Source of the DNA: Streptomyces viridochromogenes DSM 40736
Lineage (GTDB): Bacteria > Actinomycetota > Actinomycetes > Streptomycetales > Streptomycetaceae
Length of the DNA stretch: 59,378 nt
Reading direction: 5' to 3'
NCBI RefSeq assembly: GCF_000158955.1
Contig: NZ_GG657757.1
Span: 66,016-125,393, forward strand
Shown: piece after piece, positions 32,624-41,179 of the stretch
Numbering within the stretch: position 1 is the stretch's first letter
Layout of the letters: each line of letters opens with the position of its first letter
The notes under the pieces: generated by a model
Told to the model about the DNA's origin: nothing
What the model saw: only the letters and a program-made list of their open reading frames with translations
The model's database searches: none
Translations under genes and position numbers: made by a program

Positions 32624-32732
32624 CCGTTTGTGCTCTGGACAGGCCGGCGGCCGGTAGGGAGGCGGTGAGGAGGGCGCCGCCGCGGAGGAGATCCCTGCGC
32701 TTCATCGCGTGGGGGGCGTGGGTTTCAGGCAT
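32612..32732 (-). pseudogene. 5' fragment with Tat-like signal (KRRDLLRGG)
   Basis: From the ATG at 32732: MPETHAPHAMKRRDLLRGGA, LLTASLPAAGLSRAQTVKHL. The RRDLL motif plus a hydrophobic stretch resembles a twin-arginine signal or the linker of a regulator. The body of the protein is missing because the frame meets the convergent fragment at about 32612. Confidence 0.4.
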
Positions 32733-32864
32733 GGACTGGGCCTCGCCTTCTGATCGCAAGACGTTCAGGACGTTCATATGACGCGATGGCCGCACGGATG
32801 ATGAGATGATGGGGATGAGAGTCAGGTAGGTCAAGGGCCGGAACCGTCACGAGCCGAGGATGAG

Positions 32865-33686
32865 ATGGGCATGCCGAAGTCCCAGCGCACCACCGACACC
32901 AACAACTCCGCACCGGTCCCCGAGCAGGGCGGAACATCGGGCAAGGTCCAGTCGCTGGAGCGGGCCATCACGCTGCTGCAGGCGACGGCCGACAGTTCGC
33001 CGGACGGCGACACGGCCTCGAATCTGGCCGCGCAGTGCGGGCTCAACCGCGCCACGGCCTGGCGACTGCTGTCCACGCTGGAGCAGTTCGGCCTGGTGGA
33101 GCGCAGCCCGGTCACCAACCGCTACACGATCGGTTTCGCGGTCGCGCGGATGGCGTCGGCCGCCGGTTTCGACGGCCTGATCCGCCGGGCGCACGGCACG
33201 CTGCGCCGGGTCAGCGAGCAGACGGGGGAGACCGCCAACCTCGCGGTGGTGCAACAGCTGGGGCTGACGTACATCGCCGAGGTGACCCCGCCCGTCGTGC
33301 TGAGCGCCAAGTGGCTCGGCCGGCAGGTGCCGCTGCACGCCACGTCCACGGGGAAGGCGCTGCTGGCCTGGATTCCGGAGGAGGAGGCCCAGTCACTGCT
33401 CTCCGGGCCGCTGGACGCGTACACGGACACCACGATCACGGACCGGGCCCGGCTGCGGACCGAGCTGGAACAGTCGCGGGAGCGCGGATACAGCGTCTGC
33501 GTGGGCGAGATGGAGCGGAACCTCTACGGGGTCTCCGCACCGGTGCTCGGCAGCCGGGGCCGGCCGTTCGCGGTGGTCAGCATCTGGGGGCCGCAGGACC
33601 GGGTGCCCGAGTCGCGGTTCGCGGCGCTGGGCCCGCTCGCCCGGGCCGCGGCGGACGAGATCGCGAAGGCGGCACAGGCGCGCTGA
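32865..33686 (+). CDS. IclR-family transcriptional regulator of the carnitine operon
   Basis: 273 residues. The N-terminal winged HTH is GKVQSLERAITLLQATADSS, SNLAAQCGLNRATAWRLLST; the C-terminal IclR effector domain contains SGKALLAW-type TSTGKALLAWIPEEEAQSLL and GYSVCVGEMERNLYGVSAPV. It is first in a same-strand run with the carnitine catabolic genes, 138 bp upstream of the BKACE gene. It probably responds to carnitine or a breakdown product; that is inferred from context. Confidence 0.85.
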   Translation: MGMPKSQRTTDTNNSAPVPEQGGTSGKVQSLERAITLLQATADSSPDGDTASNLAAQCGLNRATAWRLLSTLEQFGLVERSPVTNRYTIGFAVARMASAAGFDGLIRRAHGTLRRVSEQTGETANLAVVQQLGLTYIAEVTPPVVLSAKWLGRQVPLHATSTGKALLAWIPEEEAQSLLSGPLDAYTDTTITDRARLRTELEQSRERGYSVCVGEMERNLYGVSAPVLGSRGRPFAVVSIWGPQDRVPESRFAALGPLARAAADEIAKAAQAR

Positions 33687-33824
33687 GAGCCTCCCGCGTT
33701 CACTTCGTGCGATGTACGCCCGCATCATGAAACCGGGGTATTGAGTTTTCCGTCTCCTCGCGGCTAGGGTCGACGCATCCCTTCCGTCGCCCCTGCCTCC
33801 GTTCAGAGAGGAACCCGCGCGACC

Positions 33825-34712
33825 ATGAACCAGGACGTGATCATCACCTGCGCCCTCACCGGCGCCGGCGACACTGTGGGCAAGAGCCCGCACGTACCCG
33901 TCACCCCCGAGCAGATCGCCGCCTCCGCGGTGCAGGCCGCCGAAGCCGGCGCCGCCGAGGTCCACATCCACGTACGCGATCCCGAGACCGGAGCCCCCTC
34001 CCGCGATCCGCGGCTGTACCGCGAGGTCGTCGAGCGGATCAAGGAGACCGGGACCGACGTCGTCATCAACCTCACCGCGGGGATGGGCGGCGACCTCGTC
34101 ATCGACCCGGAGGAGCCACTCAAGCAGCTGCCGGGCACCGATCTCGTCGGCGGCCTGCAGCGATTGCCGCACGTCGAGGACCTGCTGCCCGACATCTGCA
34201 CCCTGGACTGCGGTTCGCTCAACTTCGGGGACGGGTCGAACCTCTACGTCTCCACGCCCGACATGCTGCGCACCGGCGCCCGGCGCATCCAGGAGCTGGG
34301 TGTACGGCCCGAGCTGGAGATCTTCGACACCGGGCAACTGTGGTTCGCCAAGCAGCTGCTCGCCGAGGGGCTCCTCGACGATCCGACCGTGTTCCAGCTG
34401 TGCATGGGCATCCCGTGGGGTGCGCCCGCGGACCCCGGAGTGCTGCAGTCGATGGTGAGCATGCTGCCCCAGGGCGCCCAGTGGGCCAGTTTCGCGCTGG
34501 GCCGTATGCAGATGCCCTGGGTGGCGCAGTCGGTGCTGCTCGGCGGACATGTGCGGGTGGGCCTTGAGGACAACCTCTATCTGGGCAAGGGAGTCAAGGC
34601 GACCAACGCCCAGTTGGTGGAGCGCGCCGTGACGATCGTCGAGGCGCTCGGGGCGCGAGTCGCGACTCCCGACGAGGCGCGTCTCAAGCTCGGCCTCAAG
34701 CCGCGTGGCTGA
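33825..34712 (+). CDS. 3-keto-5-aminohexanoate cleavage-type enzyme (BKACE), probable 3-dehydrocarnitine cleavage
   Basis: 295 residues, ATG behind AGAGAGGAAC. BKACE (DUF849) enzymes use Zn2+ and acetyl-CoA to split beta-keto acids. Visible signatures: [30 protein letters not shown] (zinc-binding His pair), [43 protein letters not shown]. Next to a carnitine dehydrogenase the expected substrate is 3-dehydrocarnitine, giving betainyl-CoA and acetoacetate. The gene is 48 bp before that dehydrogenase. Confidence 0.85.
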   Translation: MNQDVIITCALTGAGDTVGKSPHVPVTPEQIAASAVQAAEAGAAEVHIHVRDPETGAPSRDPRLYREVVERIKETGTDVVINLTAGMGGDLVIDPEEPLKQLPGTDLVGGLQRLPHVEDLLPDICTLDCGSLNFGDGSNLYVSTPDMLRTGARRIQELGVRPELEIFDTGQLWFAKQLLAEGLLDDPTVFQLCMGIPWGAPADPGVLQSMVSMLPQGAQWASFALGRMQMPWVAQSVLLGGHVRVGLEDNLYLGKGVKATNAQLVERAVTIVEALGARVATPDEARLKLGLKPRG

Positions 34713-34760
34713 GCGGCGGCACACCCCGGTTCACCCCTCCCCCCTTTCAAGGAGCCCTGG

Positions 34761-35741
34761 ATGACGGAGACTTGTGCGCCCGAGCAGGTACGCCGTGTGG
34801 CCTGCGTGGGCGCCGGTGTGATCGGCGGCGGCTGGGTCGCCCACTTCCTGGCCCGCGGCTACGACGTCACCGCCTGGGACCCGGCCCCCGATGCCGAGGC
34901 CCGGCTACGACGACTCGTGGAGGCCGCCTGGCCCGCCCTCGAACAACTCGGCCTGGCCCCCGGCGCCTCGATCGGCCGGCTGACCGTCACGGCGACGCTC
35001 GAAGAGGCCGTCTCCGAGGCGCAGTTCGTGCAGGAGAGCGCCCCGGAGAAGCTCGACCTCAAACGCGAACTGCTGACGAAGCTGGACGCCGCGACGCCCG
35101 CGGGGGTGGTCATCGCATCGTCCACCTCCGGCTACCCGATGACCGACATGCAGACCGAGGCGGTCACCCCAGGCCGCCTGGTCGTCGGACACCCGTTCAA
35201 CCCGCCGTATCTCATCCCGCTCGTCGAGGTCGTCGGCGGGGAGCGGACAGACCTGGAGGCGGTGCGCTGGGCGTCCCGCTTCTATGAGACGGCGGGCAAG
35301 TCCGTCATCACCATGGACCGCGAGGTGCCGGGCTTCATCGCCAACCGCCTCCAGGAGGCCCTGTGGCGCGAGGCCCTGCACATGGTCGCGAGCGGTGAGG
35401 CGACGGTCCGCGACATCGACCTGTCCATCACCGAGGGCCCGGGCCTGCGCTGGGCGATCATGGGGCCGATGCTCACGTTCGCCCTCGCGGGCGGCGAAGG
35501 CGGAATGGCCCATATGCTCGACCACTTCGGACCGTCCCTGAAATCCCCCTGGACCCGCCTCGAAGCCCCGGAACTGGACAAGGCGCTCTACGACGCCGTG
35601 GTCGCCGGGTGCGACGACGCCGCGGACGGCCGTACGATCGCCGACCTGGTCTTGGAACGCGACCGGGGTGTCATCGCGGTCCTGCGCGCCACCGGACGTC
35701 TGCCCGGGAGCGAAACCGGTCCCGAGGCCGGTGCCGAGTGA
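34761..35741 (+). CDS. lcdH: L-carnitine dehydrogenase
   Basis: 326 residues, ATG behind AAGGAG. An NAD-binding Rossmann domain (VACVGAGVIGGGWVAHFLAR, AWDPAPD) is followed by the helical C-terminal domain of 3-hydroxyacyl-CoA dehydrogenases. FVQESAPEKLDLKRELLTKL, VGHPFNPPYLIPLVEVVGGE and MDREVPGFIANRLQEALWRE are typical of L-carnitine dehydrogenases, as is SEGP-type ITEGPGLRWAIMGPML. It oxidises L-carnitine to 3-dehydrocarnitine with NAD. The stop overlaps the thioesterase start (GTGA). Confidence 0.85.
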   Translation: MTETCAPEQVRRVACVGAGVIGGGWVAHFLARGYDVTAWDPAPDAEARLRRLVEAAWPALEQLGLAPGASIGRLTVTATLEEAVSEAQFVQESAPEKLDLKRELLTKLDAATPAGVVIASSTSGYPMTDMQTEAVTPGRLVVGHPFNPPYLIPLVEVVGGERTDLEAVRWASRFYETAGKSVITMDREVPGFIANRLQEALWREALHMVASGEATVRDIDLSITEGPGLRWAIMGPMLTFALAGGEGGMAHMLDHFGPSLKSPWTRLEAPELDKALYDAVVAGCDDAADGRTIADLVLERDRGVIAVLRATGRLPGSETGPEAGAE

Positions 35742-36238
35742 GCCCGCCACAGCCGCCACACCCGCCACGCCTGCCGCTGTTCCGCGAGACCGTGCGCCCC
35801 GAGTGGATCGACTACAACGGGCATATGAGCGAGGCGTTCTACGTCCTGGTCTTCGGCTTCGCGACCGACGCGCTCATGGAGCGGACGGGCATGGACTCCG
35901 CGTACCTCAAGAGCACCGGCTGCTCGATGTACACGGTCGAGTCCCACATCCGCTATCTACGGGATGTGCCGGAGGGCGCCTCATTGGCGGTACGTACGCG
36001 CGTGCTGGGCGCGACGGGGAAGAAGGCGCGCTTCACGCACGAGATGTACGTCGTCCCCGACCCGCAGGCCGAGCCGGAGGCGGATGCCGACCCGGTCGCC
36101 ACCACGGAACTGCTCGCCCTCCATGTCGACCAGGAAGCCGGCCGTGCGACCGTGTTCCCGGACCCGGTCCGCGACCGCCTCACGAAACTGACAGAGCAGC
36201 CGCCCGGGTGGGCGGGGCGCTCGATCACAGCGCCCTGA
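35738..36238 (+). CDS. Hot-dog thioesterase, probable betainyl-CoA thioesterase
   Basis: 166 residues from the GTG that overlaps the dehydrogenase stop. The 4HBT hot-dog fold shows VRPEWIDYNGHMSEAFYVLV (active-site region with D..GH), SHIRYLRDVPEGASLAVRTR and TTELLALHVDQEAGRA. It would release betaine from betainyl-CoA, completing carnitine breakdown. In some bacteria this domain is fused to the dehydrogenase; here the two are separate but translationally coupled. Confidence 0.8.
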   Translation: MSPPQPPHPPRLPLFRETVRPEWIDYNGHMSEAFYVLVFGFATDALMERTGMDSAYLKSTGCSMYTVESHIRYLRDVPEGASLAVRTRVLGATGKKARFTHEMYVVPDPQAEPEADADPVATTELLALHVDQEAGRATVFPDPVRDRLTKLTEQPPGWAGRSITAP

Positions 36239-36464
36239 CATAGCAGCGAAGCCGGTCCAGGGGGTCACAGCAAGAGACATGACGCGTCCTTTCACAGGTC
36301 AGCAGGGATCACGGCTCGCATGAAGGGGCGCCACACTTTGAGCAAACGTGCCCAGGGGTGGCTGTACGGGTTGGTGGAGGACGTCCTGGCCTGCTGCCAG
36401 CACTGCGGCGATGATGAGGGTCATGTGCTCACGGAGGGCACTCATTGGGCCGACACGGCGAGAA

Positions 36465-37010
36465 CTAAGCCTCGGGAACGGCTCCTTTGATCCGGGTCGG
36501 AGTTCCGTCCGGGGCGAACGAGTCGTGGAAGGTGAAGGCGTGCGGCGCGGAGCCGTGGTCGTGGAGGTGCTCCAGCTGGGAAACCCCGTCCCGCCAGGTG
36601 GGTGTCACGCCGTCGGAGACCCACCAGAACACGTAATTTGGGTGCCCTGTCCTCTCGAACCAGCCGTAACGCCTGTTCAGGGCCTCACGGTGCAGACCGG
36701 TGTAGACGGCTTCGAAGACGGGGCGCAGGTCGGTCCAGAGTGAGAGGGTCGCGGCCAGGGCGGTGGTTTCCACTGTCTGGCCCTTGCCGTACCAAGTCGG
36801 TACGGCGAACTCTCCCCATGCACCCCAGTCCGCCTCGAAAAGCGCGCCCCGGTCACCGTCTGCCGCTTCAGCATGCGCGAGGTATCCGGGGTGCTGACTG
36901 ATCTTCCGGTAGACGCCCTCACCAACGTCGTAGAACTCGCGCGTGAGAGGTCCGGGATCAGCGAGAGGTGACTTCAGGACGCCGAACGTGTACAGAGCAA
37001 GATGGGGCAT
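36465..37010 (-). CDS. DUF3291-family protein
   Basis: 181 residues, ATG start. It contains LALYTFGVLKSPLADPGPLT, REFYDVGEGVYRKISQHPGY, LSLWTDLRPVFEAVYTGLHR and YVFWWVSDGVTPTWRDGVSQ, the pattern of a two-repeat ferredoxin-like domain seen in DUF3291. No signal peptide. It converges on the carnitine operon and is not part of it. The function is unknown. Confidence 0.75.
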   Translation of the reverse strand: MPHLALYTFGVLKSPLADPGPLTREFYDVGEGVYRKISQHPGYLAHAEAADGDRGALFEADWGAWGEFAVPTWYGKGQTVETTALAATLSLWTDLRPVFEAVYTGLHREALNRRYGWFERTGHPNYVFWWVSDGVTPTWRDGVSQLEHLHDHGSAPHAFTFHDSFAPDGTPTRIKGAVPEA

Positions 37011-37877
37011 GCGTCTCTCCCTGGTTGGGGCTGCCTGGCGTGGGCCCGGTTCGGTGGCTTACGCATGGGGGCGAAGGTTCGTGGGGCGTGACCGACTCAT
37101 CCGGTCGCGGTCGGTCCAGCCTGATGGAGTCCCTGTGCGCCCCTGGGCGACCACCGAAGACCGGATGAAGGTAACTGCCTCGGCGAGCCATGTCGAAGTT
37201 GCAATTTCCCTGTCCAAGTGGCCTCCAAGTGGCCTCTTGCACAGGTCCTCGGGGGGCTGGGGCGGTGGCGCTGCCTGCCGCCGTGTAAGTGGGAGGTCTC
37301 ATGAGCCGGCCGTGGAGTGGTTGGGCGGGGGCGGGCCGTCGGTTTGGACATGGGTGAGGGACCACAGCACTGCAGCCGGACAGGGCGGGCGCCGGGTAGG
37401 AGCCGGAACTAGCGCCGGGCCTGGTGCCGGGGAGTCAGAAGGTCCCGGGTGCCCCAAGCGACCGTGACCGGGATGCCGGGAGTGAAACCGGCGAGCTGGT
37501 AGGTGAGCGGTGGGCGGCGGGGGCACGCCCGACCGCAGGATCTCGGGGCGCGGGCCGATCGGGTTGCGCGGTGCGGAGCTCGCTTGTGCGGTTGCGGGTG
37601 AGCGATCAGTGCCCTAGCGGCAGATTTCGCCGCCGCCCCGCATCTCGGTTACACGGACTCCTGAGGCACGGAGCCCACGCCTGTCCGACTTACGACGCCG
37701 GCACCAGGCGTTGGCTGAAACATCAACTCATCACACCTGAAACACAGTTGTCGCACATCCTTCTGATTGGCAAACTCACCTCGCCGACGGGAAGACGCGG
37801 ACAAGCGTGCGGGCACGCACGCGGAAGCATCACGTCGGCGGACGGGACTTACGGCATCTCACCAGGGGGGAACATCC
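37011..37877. other. Gene-free 867-bp region
   Basis: No frame on either strand shows convincing protein character. A short direct repeat AAGTGGCCTC occurs twice near 37217-37237. The last ~100 bp before 37878 include the GGGGGGAAC ribosome site of the secreted protein. Some of this may be a decayed gene that can no longer be read. Confidence 0.4.
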
Positions 37878-38789
37878 ATGAATTGCAGTCTGCCCAGACG
37901 CGTCCTGGCCCGCGCCAGCGCCACCCTCGCGCTGGCGCTGGCCATGGCTACCGGCACCACCGGCCTGCTTTCCGGCACCGAAGCGCACGCCCTGCCGGTC
38001 ACCGAGGGCTCCTTCAGCTTCAGCGGCGACGAGGACGACTACATCAGCGGCGGCCAGTCCTACGCCTACGCGACGGCGTCGCAGGACCGCATGAACGTTT
38101 CCGGCAACACCGACAACAGGGTGGTCACCGTCTCCGTCGACGGAGCGAACGGCGACTGGTGGACCCTGGATCTCGCGGCGCCGTCCGGCAAGGCCCTGAC
38201 GCCCGGGACCTACACGGGTGCCACCCGCTACCCGTTCAACGACGGGACCGAGCCCGGCCTGTCCCTCAGCGGCAACGGCCGCGGCTGCAACCAGCTCACC
38301 GGCACCTTCACCGTCTCCGCAGTGGAGTTCGGCCCCCAGGGGTACGTGAAGAAGCTCGACGCCAGCTTCGTGCAGCACTGTGAGGGAGGCACCCCGGCCG
38401 CGCGCGGCGAGGTCCACATCGAGAACCCGGCCCCGCCGGCCGAACTCGGCCTGGGCCTCGACATCGCCCTGGACGGCACCGCGAGCTCCCTCAACGGCAA
38501 GGCCACCTTCCACGGCACGGTGAGCTGCAACAAGCCGGTGCAGGTGACTGTGGCGGGCGACGTCACGCAGGTGAAGAAGCGGGACCTCATCCGCGGTTCC
38601 TTCTCCACGTCGGTGTCCTGCGCCCCGGGCGCCCCGGTCGCCTGGAAGGGTACGGCCGTGCCCACCGGCTCGGTCCCCTTCCAGAAGGGGGACGTCGAGG
38701 TCGAGGGCCGCGCGACGGCGACGGACCCGGACTACGACCAGCCGGTAACGGTCAGCGAGACGGTGGCGGTCCGCCTCACCCGGGTCTGA
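37878..38789 (+). CDS. Secreted protein, probable beta-rich domains, unknown function
   Basis: 303 residues; the ATG at 37878 follows AGGGGGGAAC. Signal peptide: RRVLARASATLALALAMATG to the cleavage after EAHA. The first mature domain (to ~165; EGSFSFSGDEDDYISGGQSY, GDWWTLDLAAPSGKALTPGT) resembles secreted domains that bind or modify surfaces. The second (~180-303) has an internal cysteine pair (VSCNKPVQVT, VSCAPGAPV). A strong terminator follows. Widespread in Streptomyces as a hypothetical secreted protein. Confidence 0.75.
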   Translation: MNCSLPRRVLARASATLALALAMATGTTGLLSGTEAHALPVTEGSFSFSGDEDDYISGGQSYAYATASQDRMNVSGNTDNRVVTVSVDGANGDWWTLDLAAPSGKALTPGTYTGATRYPFNDGTEPGLSLSGNGRGCNQLTGTFTVSAVEFGPQGYVKKLDASFVQHCEGGTPAARGEVHIENPAPPAELGLGLDIALDGTASSLNGKATFHGTVSCNKPVQVTVAGDVTQVKKRDLIRGSFSTSVSCAPGAPVAWKGTAVPTGSVPFQKGDVEVEGRATATDPDYDQPVTVSETVAVRLTRV

Positions 38790-38823
38790 CGCCCACGTCC
38801 TGACGCACGGCCGCACCGCCCGG

Positions 38824-38859
38824 CCCGGGCCCTGGTCCTCTTGGGGAGCGGGGCCCGGG
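38824..38859 (+). terminator. Terminator of the secreted protein gene
   Basis: CCCGGGCCC and GGGCCCGGG form a perfect 9-bp stem around an 18-nt loop, 35 bp after the stop. Confidence 0.7.
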
Positions 38860-38928
38860 CGAACCAGACGGTGCCCGGCGGGTAGGCGTGCTGAGGTCAG
38901 AGGAGCCGTGCTTCACGCATGCAGCGGG

Positions 38929-39717
38929 TCAGGGCCCGTCGCATTGAGGTGCGTCCTGCGCCGAGGTATTCCATGCCTCCGAGCTCACCAGGGTGGGCCG
39001 CCCCGACGGCACCCACGCGTCCATGCGCGCCAGGGCTCCACCGCTGTTACGGATCCAGGCCTTGCTCATCGGGTCCATGAACTCCAGCCGGAGCTGGGCC
39101 AGGTCCCCTTCCGTCAGACTCACCCGCGGCTGCTCCACGGCCATGGAGTCGAGCAGTGCCTTGTTCGGGATGGCGATCTGCTTGCAGGGTTGGAGGAGGT
39201 CCAGGTCCCATCTCACCTTGTTCGCCGGGAGCGTGAGCCGCATCGCCATGACGCGGGAGCTTCCGTTCACCACGATCACCTGCGAGCCCATCCGGTAGAA
39301 GTCGACGAGGTTCGCGTACGCCTTCTCCCGGTCCTCCTTCGACCGGCGCTCCTCCGCTGCCGCGCGCTGATCCTCCCTGCCGGCGTACAACTCGGCCCGA
39401 ATGCCGAGGATCAGCCCGGCCAGTGCCGCCACGACCGTGACGGCGCCGACCGTGAACCGTCCGAGATCCAGCACGGTGACGCGGTACGGGCCGGTGCCGG
39501 ACTCCTCGGAGGCGTCCGCGCCCACGGGTGTTTCGGACTCCCGTTGCGGCGAGGTCTGTGCTGCGCCGAGTCCCGTTTCGGGCGGAGACACGTTCTCCGG
39601 TGTGCTGCTGCCGTCGTCGGTCCCGGACGCCTGCGCGGGAGCAGGAGGCGGACCGGCGCAGGCCCTCGCTCCTTCCTCGGACTCCGACGGACCCGCTGCA
39701 TCTTGGTATGGCACCAT
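38929..39717 (-). CDS. Single-span membrane protein, unknown function
   Basis: 262 residues from the ATG at 39717. The N-terminal ~90 residues are Ser/Pro/Glu-rich and probably disordered. One membrane helix lies at ~102-122 (RFTVGAVTVVAALAGLILGI), then a charged coiled-coil stretch (GREDQRAAAEERRSKEDREK) and a folded ~110-residue C-terminal domain (GSSRVMAMRLTLPANKVRWD, LRLEFMDPMSKAWI). No named domain recognised. Topology suggests an extracellular C-terminal domain. Confidence 0.6.
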   Translation of the reverse strand: MVPYQDAAGPSESEEGARACAGPPPAPAQASGTDDGSSTPENVSPPETGLGAAQTSPQRESETPVGADASEESGTGPYRVTVLDLGRFTVGAVTVVAALAGLILGIRAELYAGREDQRAAAEERRSKEDREKAYANLVDFYRMGSQVIVVNGSSRVMAMRLTLPANKVRWDLDLLQPCKQIAIPNKALLDSMAVEQPRVSLTEGDLAQLRLEFMDPMSKAWIRNSGGALARMDAWVPSGRPTLVSSEAWNTSAQDAPQCDGP

Positions 39718-40016
39718 GCGGCAAGAATGCCCGGACTCCCGTGCTTTGGGGGGCAGTTGCGAAATATGGTCCGGGCCTGGCGTTGTTCCACCGCCTGAGA
39801 CAGTTCGAGGCGTCGGTCGGCCTTCATCGGCCCCTCGACCGTCCACTCCGGCCTCGTCATGAGGCCGCCCCGCTGCCGCATCGGCTCGGCCTCCAGAGCG
39901 CGGTCACCGACCATGAACGGCGGCCTTCCCCCAGGTCCGGGGTGGTGCTGGCCACACCCCCACTCAGGGGGTGAACGTCATTCTGCCGAAGGGGAGTTGG
40001 CTGGACACTGAGATCC
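39718..40016. other. 300-bp spacer between divergent genes
   Basis: No gene is recognised. A partial inverted repeat GGGGTG/CACACCCC (39939-39960) precedes the desaturase and may belong to its promoter. Confidence 0.4.
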
Positions 40017-41078
40017 ATGACCAATCCTGTGGTGCTTCCGGTGGATCAGCCGATGCGAGGGGAACGAAAGGAGCGACGCGGGGGGAGCGACTTCTCCGAG
40101 TTGTCGCGGCGTATAACCGAGGCCGGGCTTCTACGGCGTCGCCCGCTGTATTATTCGGTGCGTTTTGGGCTGGTCGCTTTCGCTCTCGCGGGGTGCGTCG
40201 GCGCGTTTGTCGCCCTGGGGGACAGCTGGGGTCAGCTGTTCGTCGCCGTAGCCCTGGCTGTGGTCTTCGGCCAGCTCGGGCTGGCTGCCCACGATCTGGC
40301 CCACCAACAGGTCTTCTCCCGTCGACGGCTCAGCGAGATGGGTGGGTTGCTGGTGGCCGACCTGCTGCTGGGCATGAGTTACGGGTGGTGGATGAACAAG
40401 CACACCCGGCACCATGCGAACCCCAATCACGAAGGCAAGGACCCGGACGTCGCGCCCGACATCCTCGTGTGGTCACGCCGGCAGGCGCGCAATGCCAGAG
40501 GGCTGCCGCGTTTTGTCGGGAAGCACCAGGCTGCGCTCTTCTTCCCGTTGCTGACCCTGGAAGGATTGAATCTCAGCTTCAACAGCTTCCGGTCTCTCAG
40601 GAATCCGTCGACGAAAAGGCCAGTCCTTGAGGGCACGCTGCTCCTGGCGCACTTTCTGGTGTATCTCGGCGGCTTGTTCGCGGTCCTCTCCCCCGCCAAA
40701 GCGCTCGTCTTCCTCGCTGTCCACCAGGGCCTGTTCGGGATCTACCTCGGTTCGGTGTTCGCGCCCAACCACAAGGGGATGCCGATGATCGAGGAGGGAA
40801 CACGGCTGGACTTCCTGCGCCGCCAGGTCCTCACCTCGCGCAATGTCCGGGGAGGCGTACTGGTCGACATCTTCATGGGCGGGCTCAACTACCAGATCGA
40901 ACACCACCTCTTCCCCAGCATGCCGACGCCGGCGCTGGCCAAGGCGCAGATCATCACCGAACGGTACTGTGCCGAGCTGGGCGTCCCTTACCACCAAGCC
41001 GGACTGATCGAGTCGCACCGGGCGGCGCTGCGCCACCTCAGGAGCGTCGGTGAGCCACTGCGCGCCGCGGAAGGCTGA
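40017..41078 (+). CDS. Membrane fatty acid desaturase (acyl-lipid/acyl-CoA type)
   Basis: 353 residues. The three histidine boxes of the di-iron membrane desaturases are present: HDLAH, HTRHH and QIEHH. Hydrophobic pairs flank them (VRFGLVAFALAGCVGAFVAL, LFVAVALAVVFGQLGLAAHD, LLLAHFLVYLGGLFAVLSPA). It introduces a double bond in membrane acyl chains using O2 and reduced ferredoxin or NADPH; the QIEHH form is typical of front-end or DesA3-like desaturases. It is a single gene; cold or fluidity regulation is possible. Confidence 0.9.
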   Translation: MTNPVVLPVDQPMRGERKERRGGSDFSELSRRITEAGLLRRRPLYYSVRFGLVAFALAGCVGAFVALGDSWGQLFVAVALAVVFGQLGLAAHDLAHQQVFSRRRLSEMGGLLVADLLLGMSYGWWMNKHTRHHANPNHEGKDPDVAPDILVWSRRQARNARGLPRFVGKHQAALFFPLLTLEGLNLSFNSFRSLRNPSTKRPVLEGTLLLAHFLVYLGGLFAVLSPAKALVFLAVHQGLFGIYLGSVFAPNHKGMPMIEEGTRLDFLRRQVLTSRNVRGGVLVDIFMGGLNYQIEHHLFPSMPTPALAKAQIITERYCAELGVPYHQAGLIESHRAALRHLRSVGEPLRAAEG

Positions 41079-41179
41079 GCCAGCCAGAACGACCGCGCAC
41101 CGGGGACACCGACCGCGCACAACGGGCGGCGCCCGCCATCCCTCGTCAGGACAGCACGGCGGGCGCCGGTCACGTATGA

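Noticed and set aside
33393..34724. A 443-codon open frame antisense to the BKACE gene.
   Set aside because: No recognisable domain; the plus-strand BKACE has catalytic motifs and a ribosome site.
36320..36490. Plus-strand 57-codon frame starting MKGRHTLSKRAQ.
   Set aside because: No ribosome site, overlaps the end of the convergent DUF3291 gene and no family is known; not strong enough to list.
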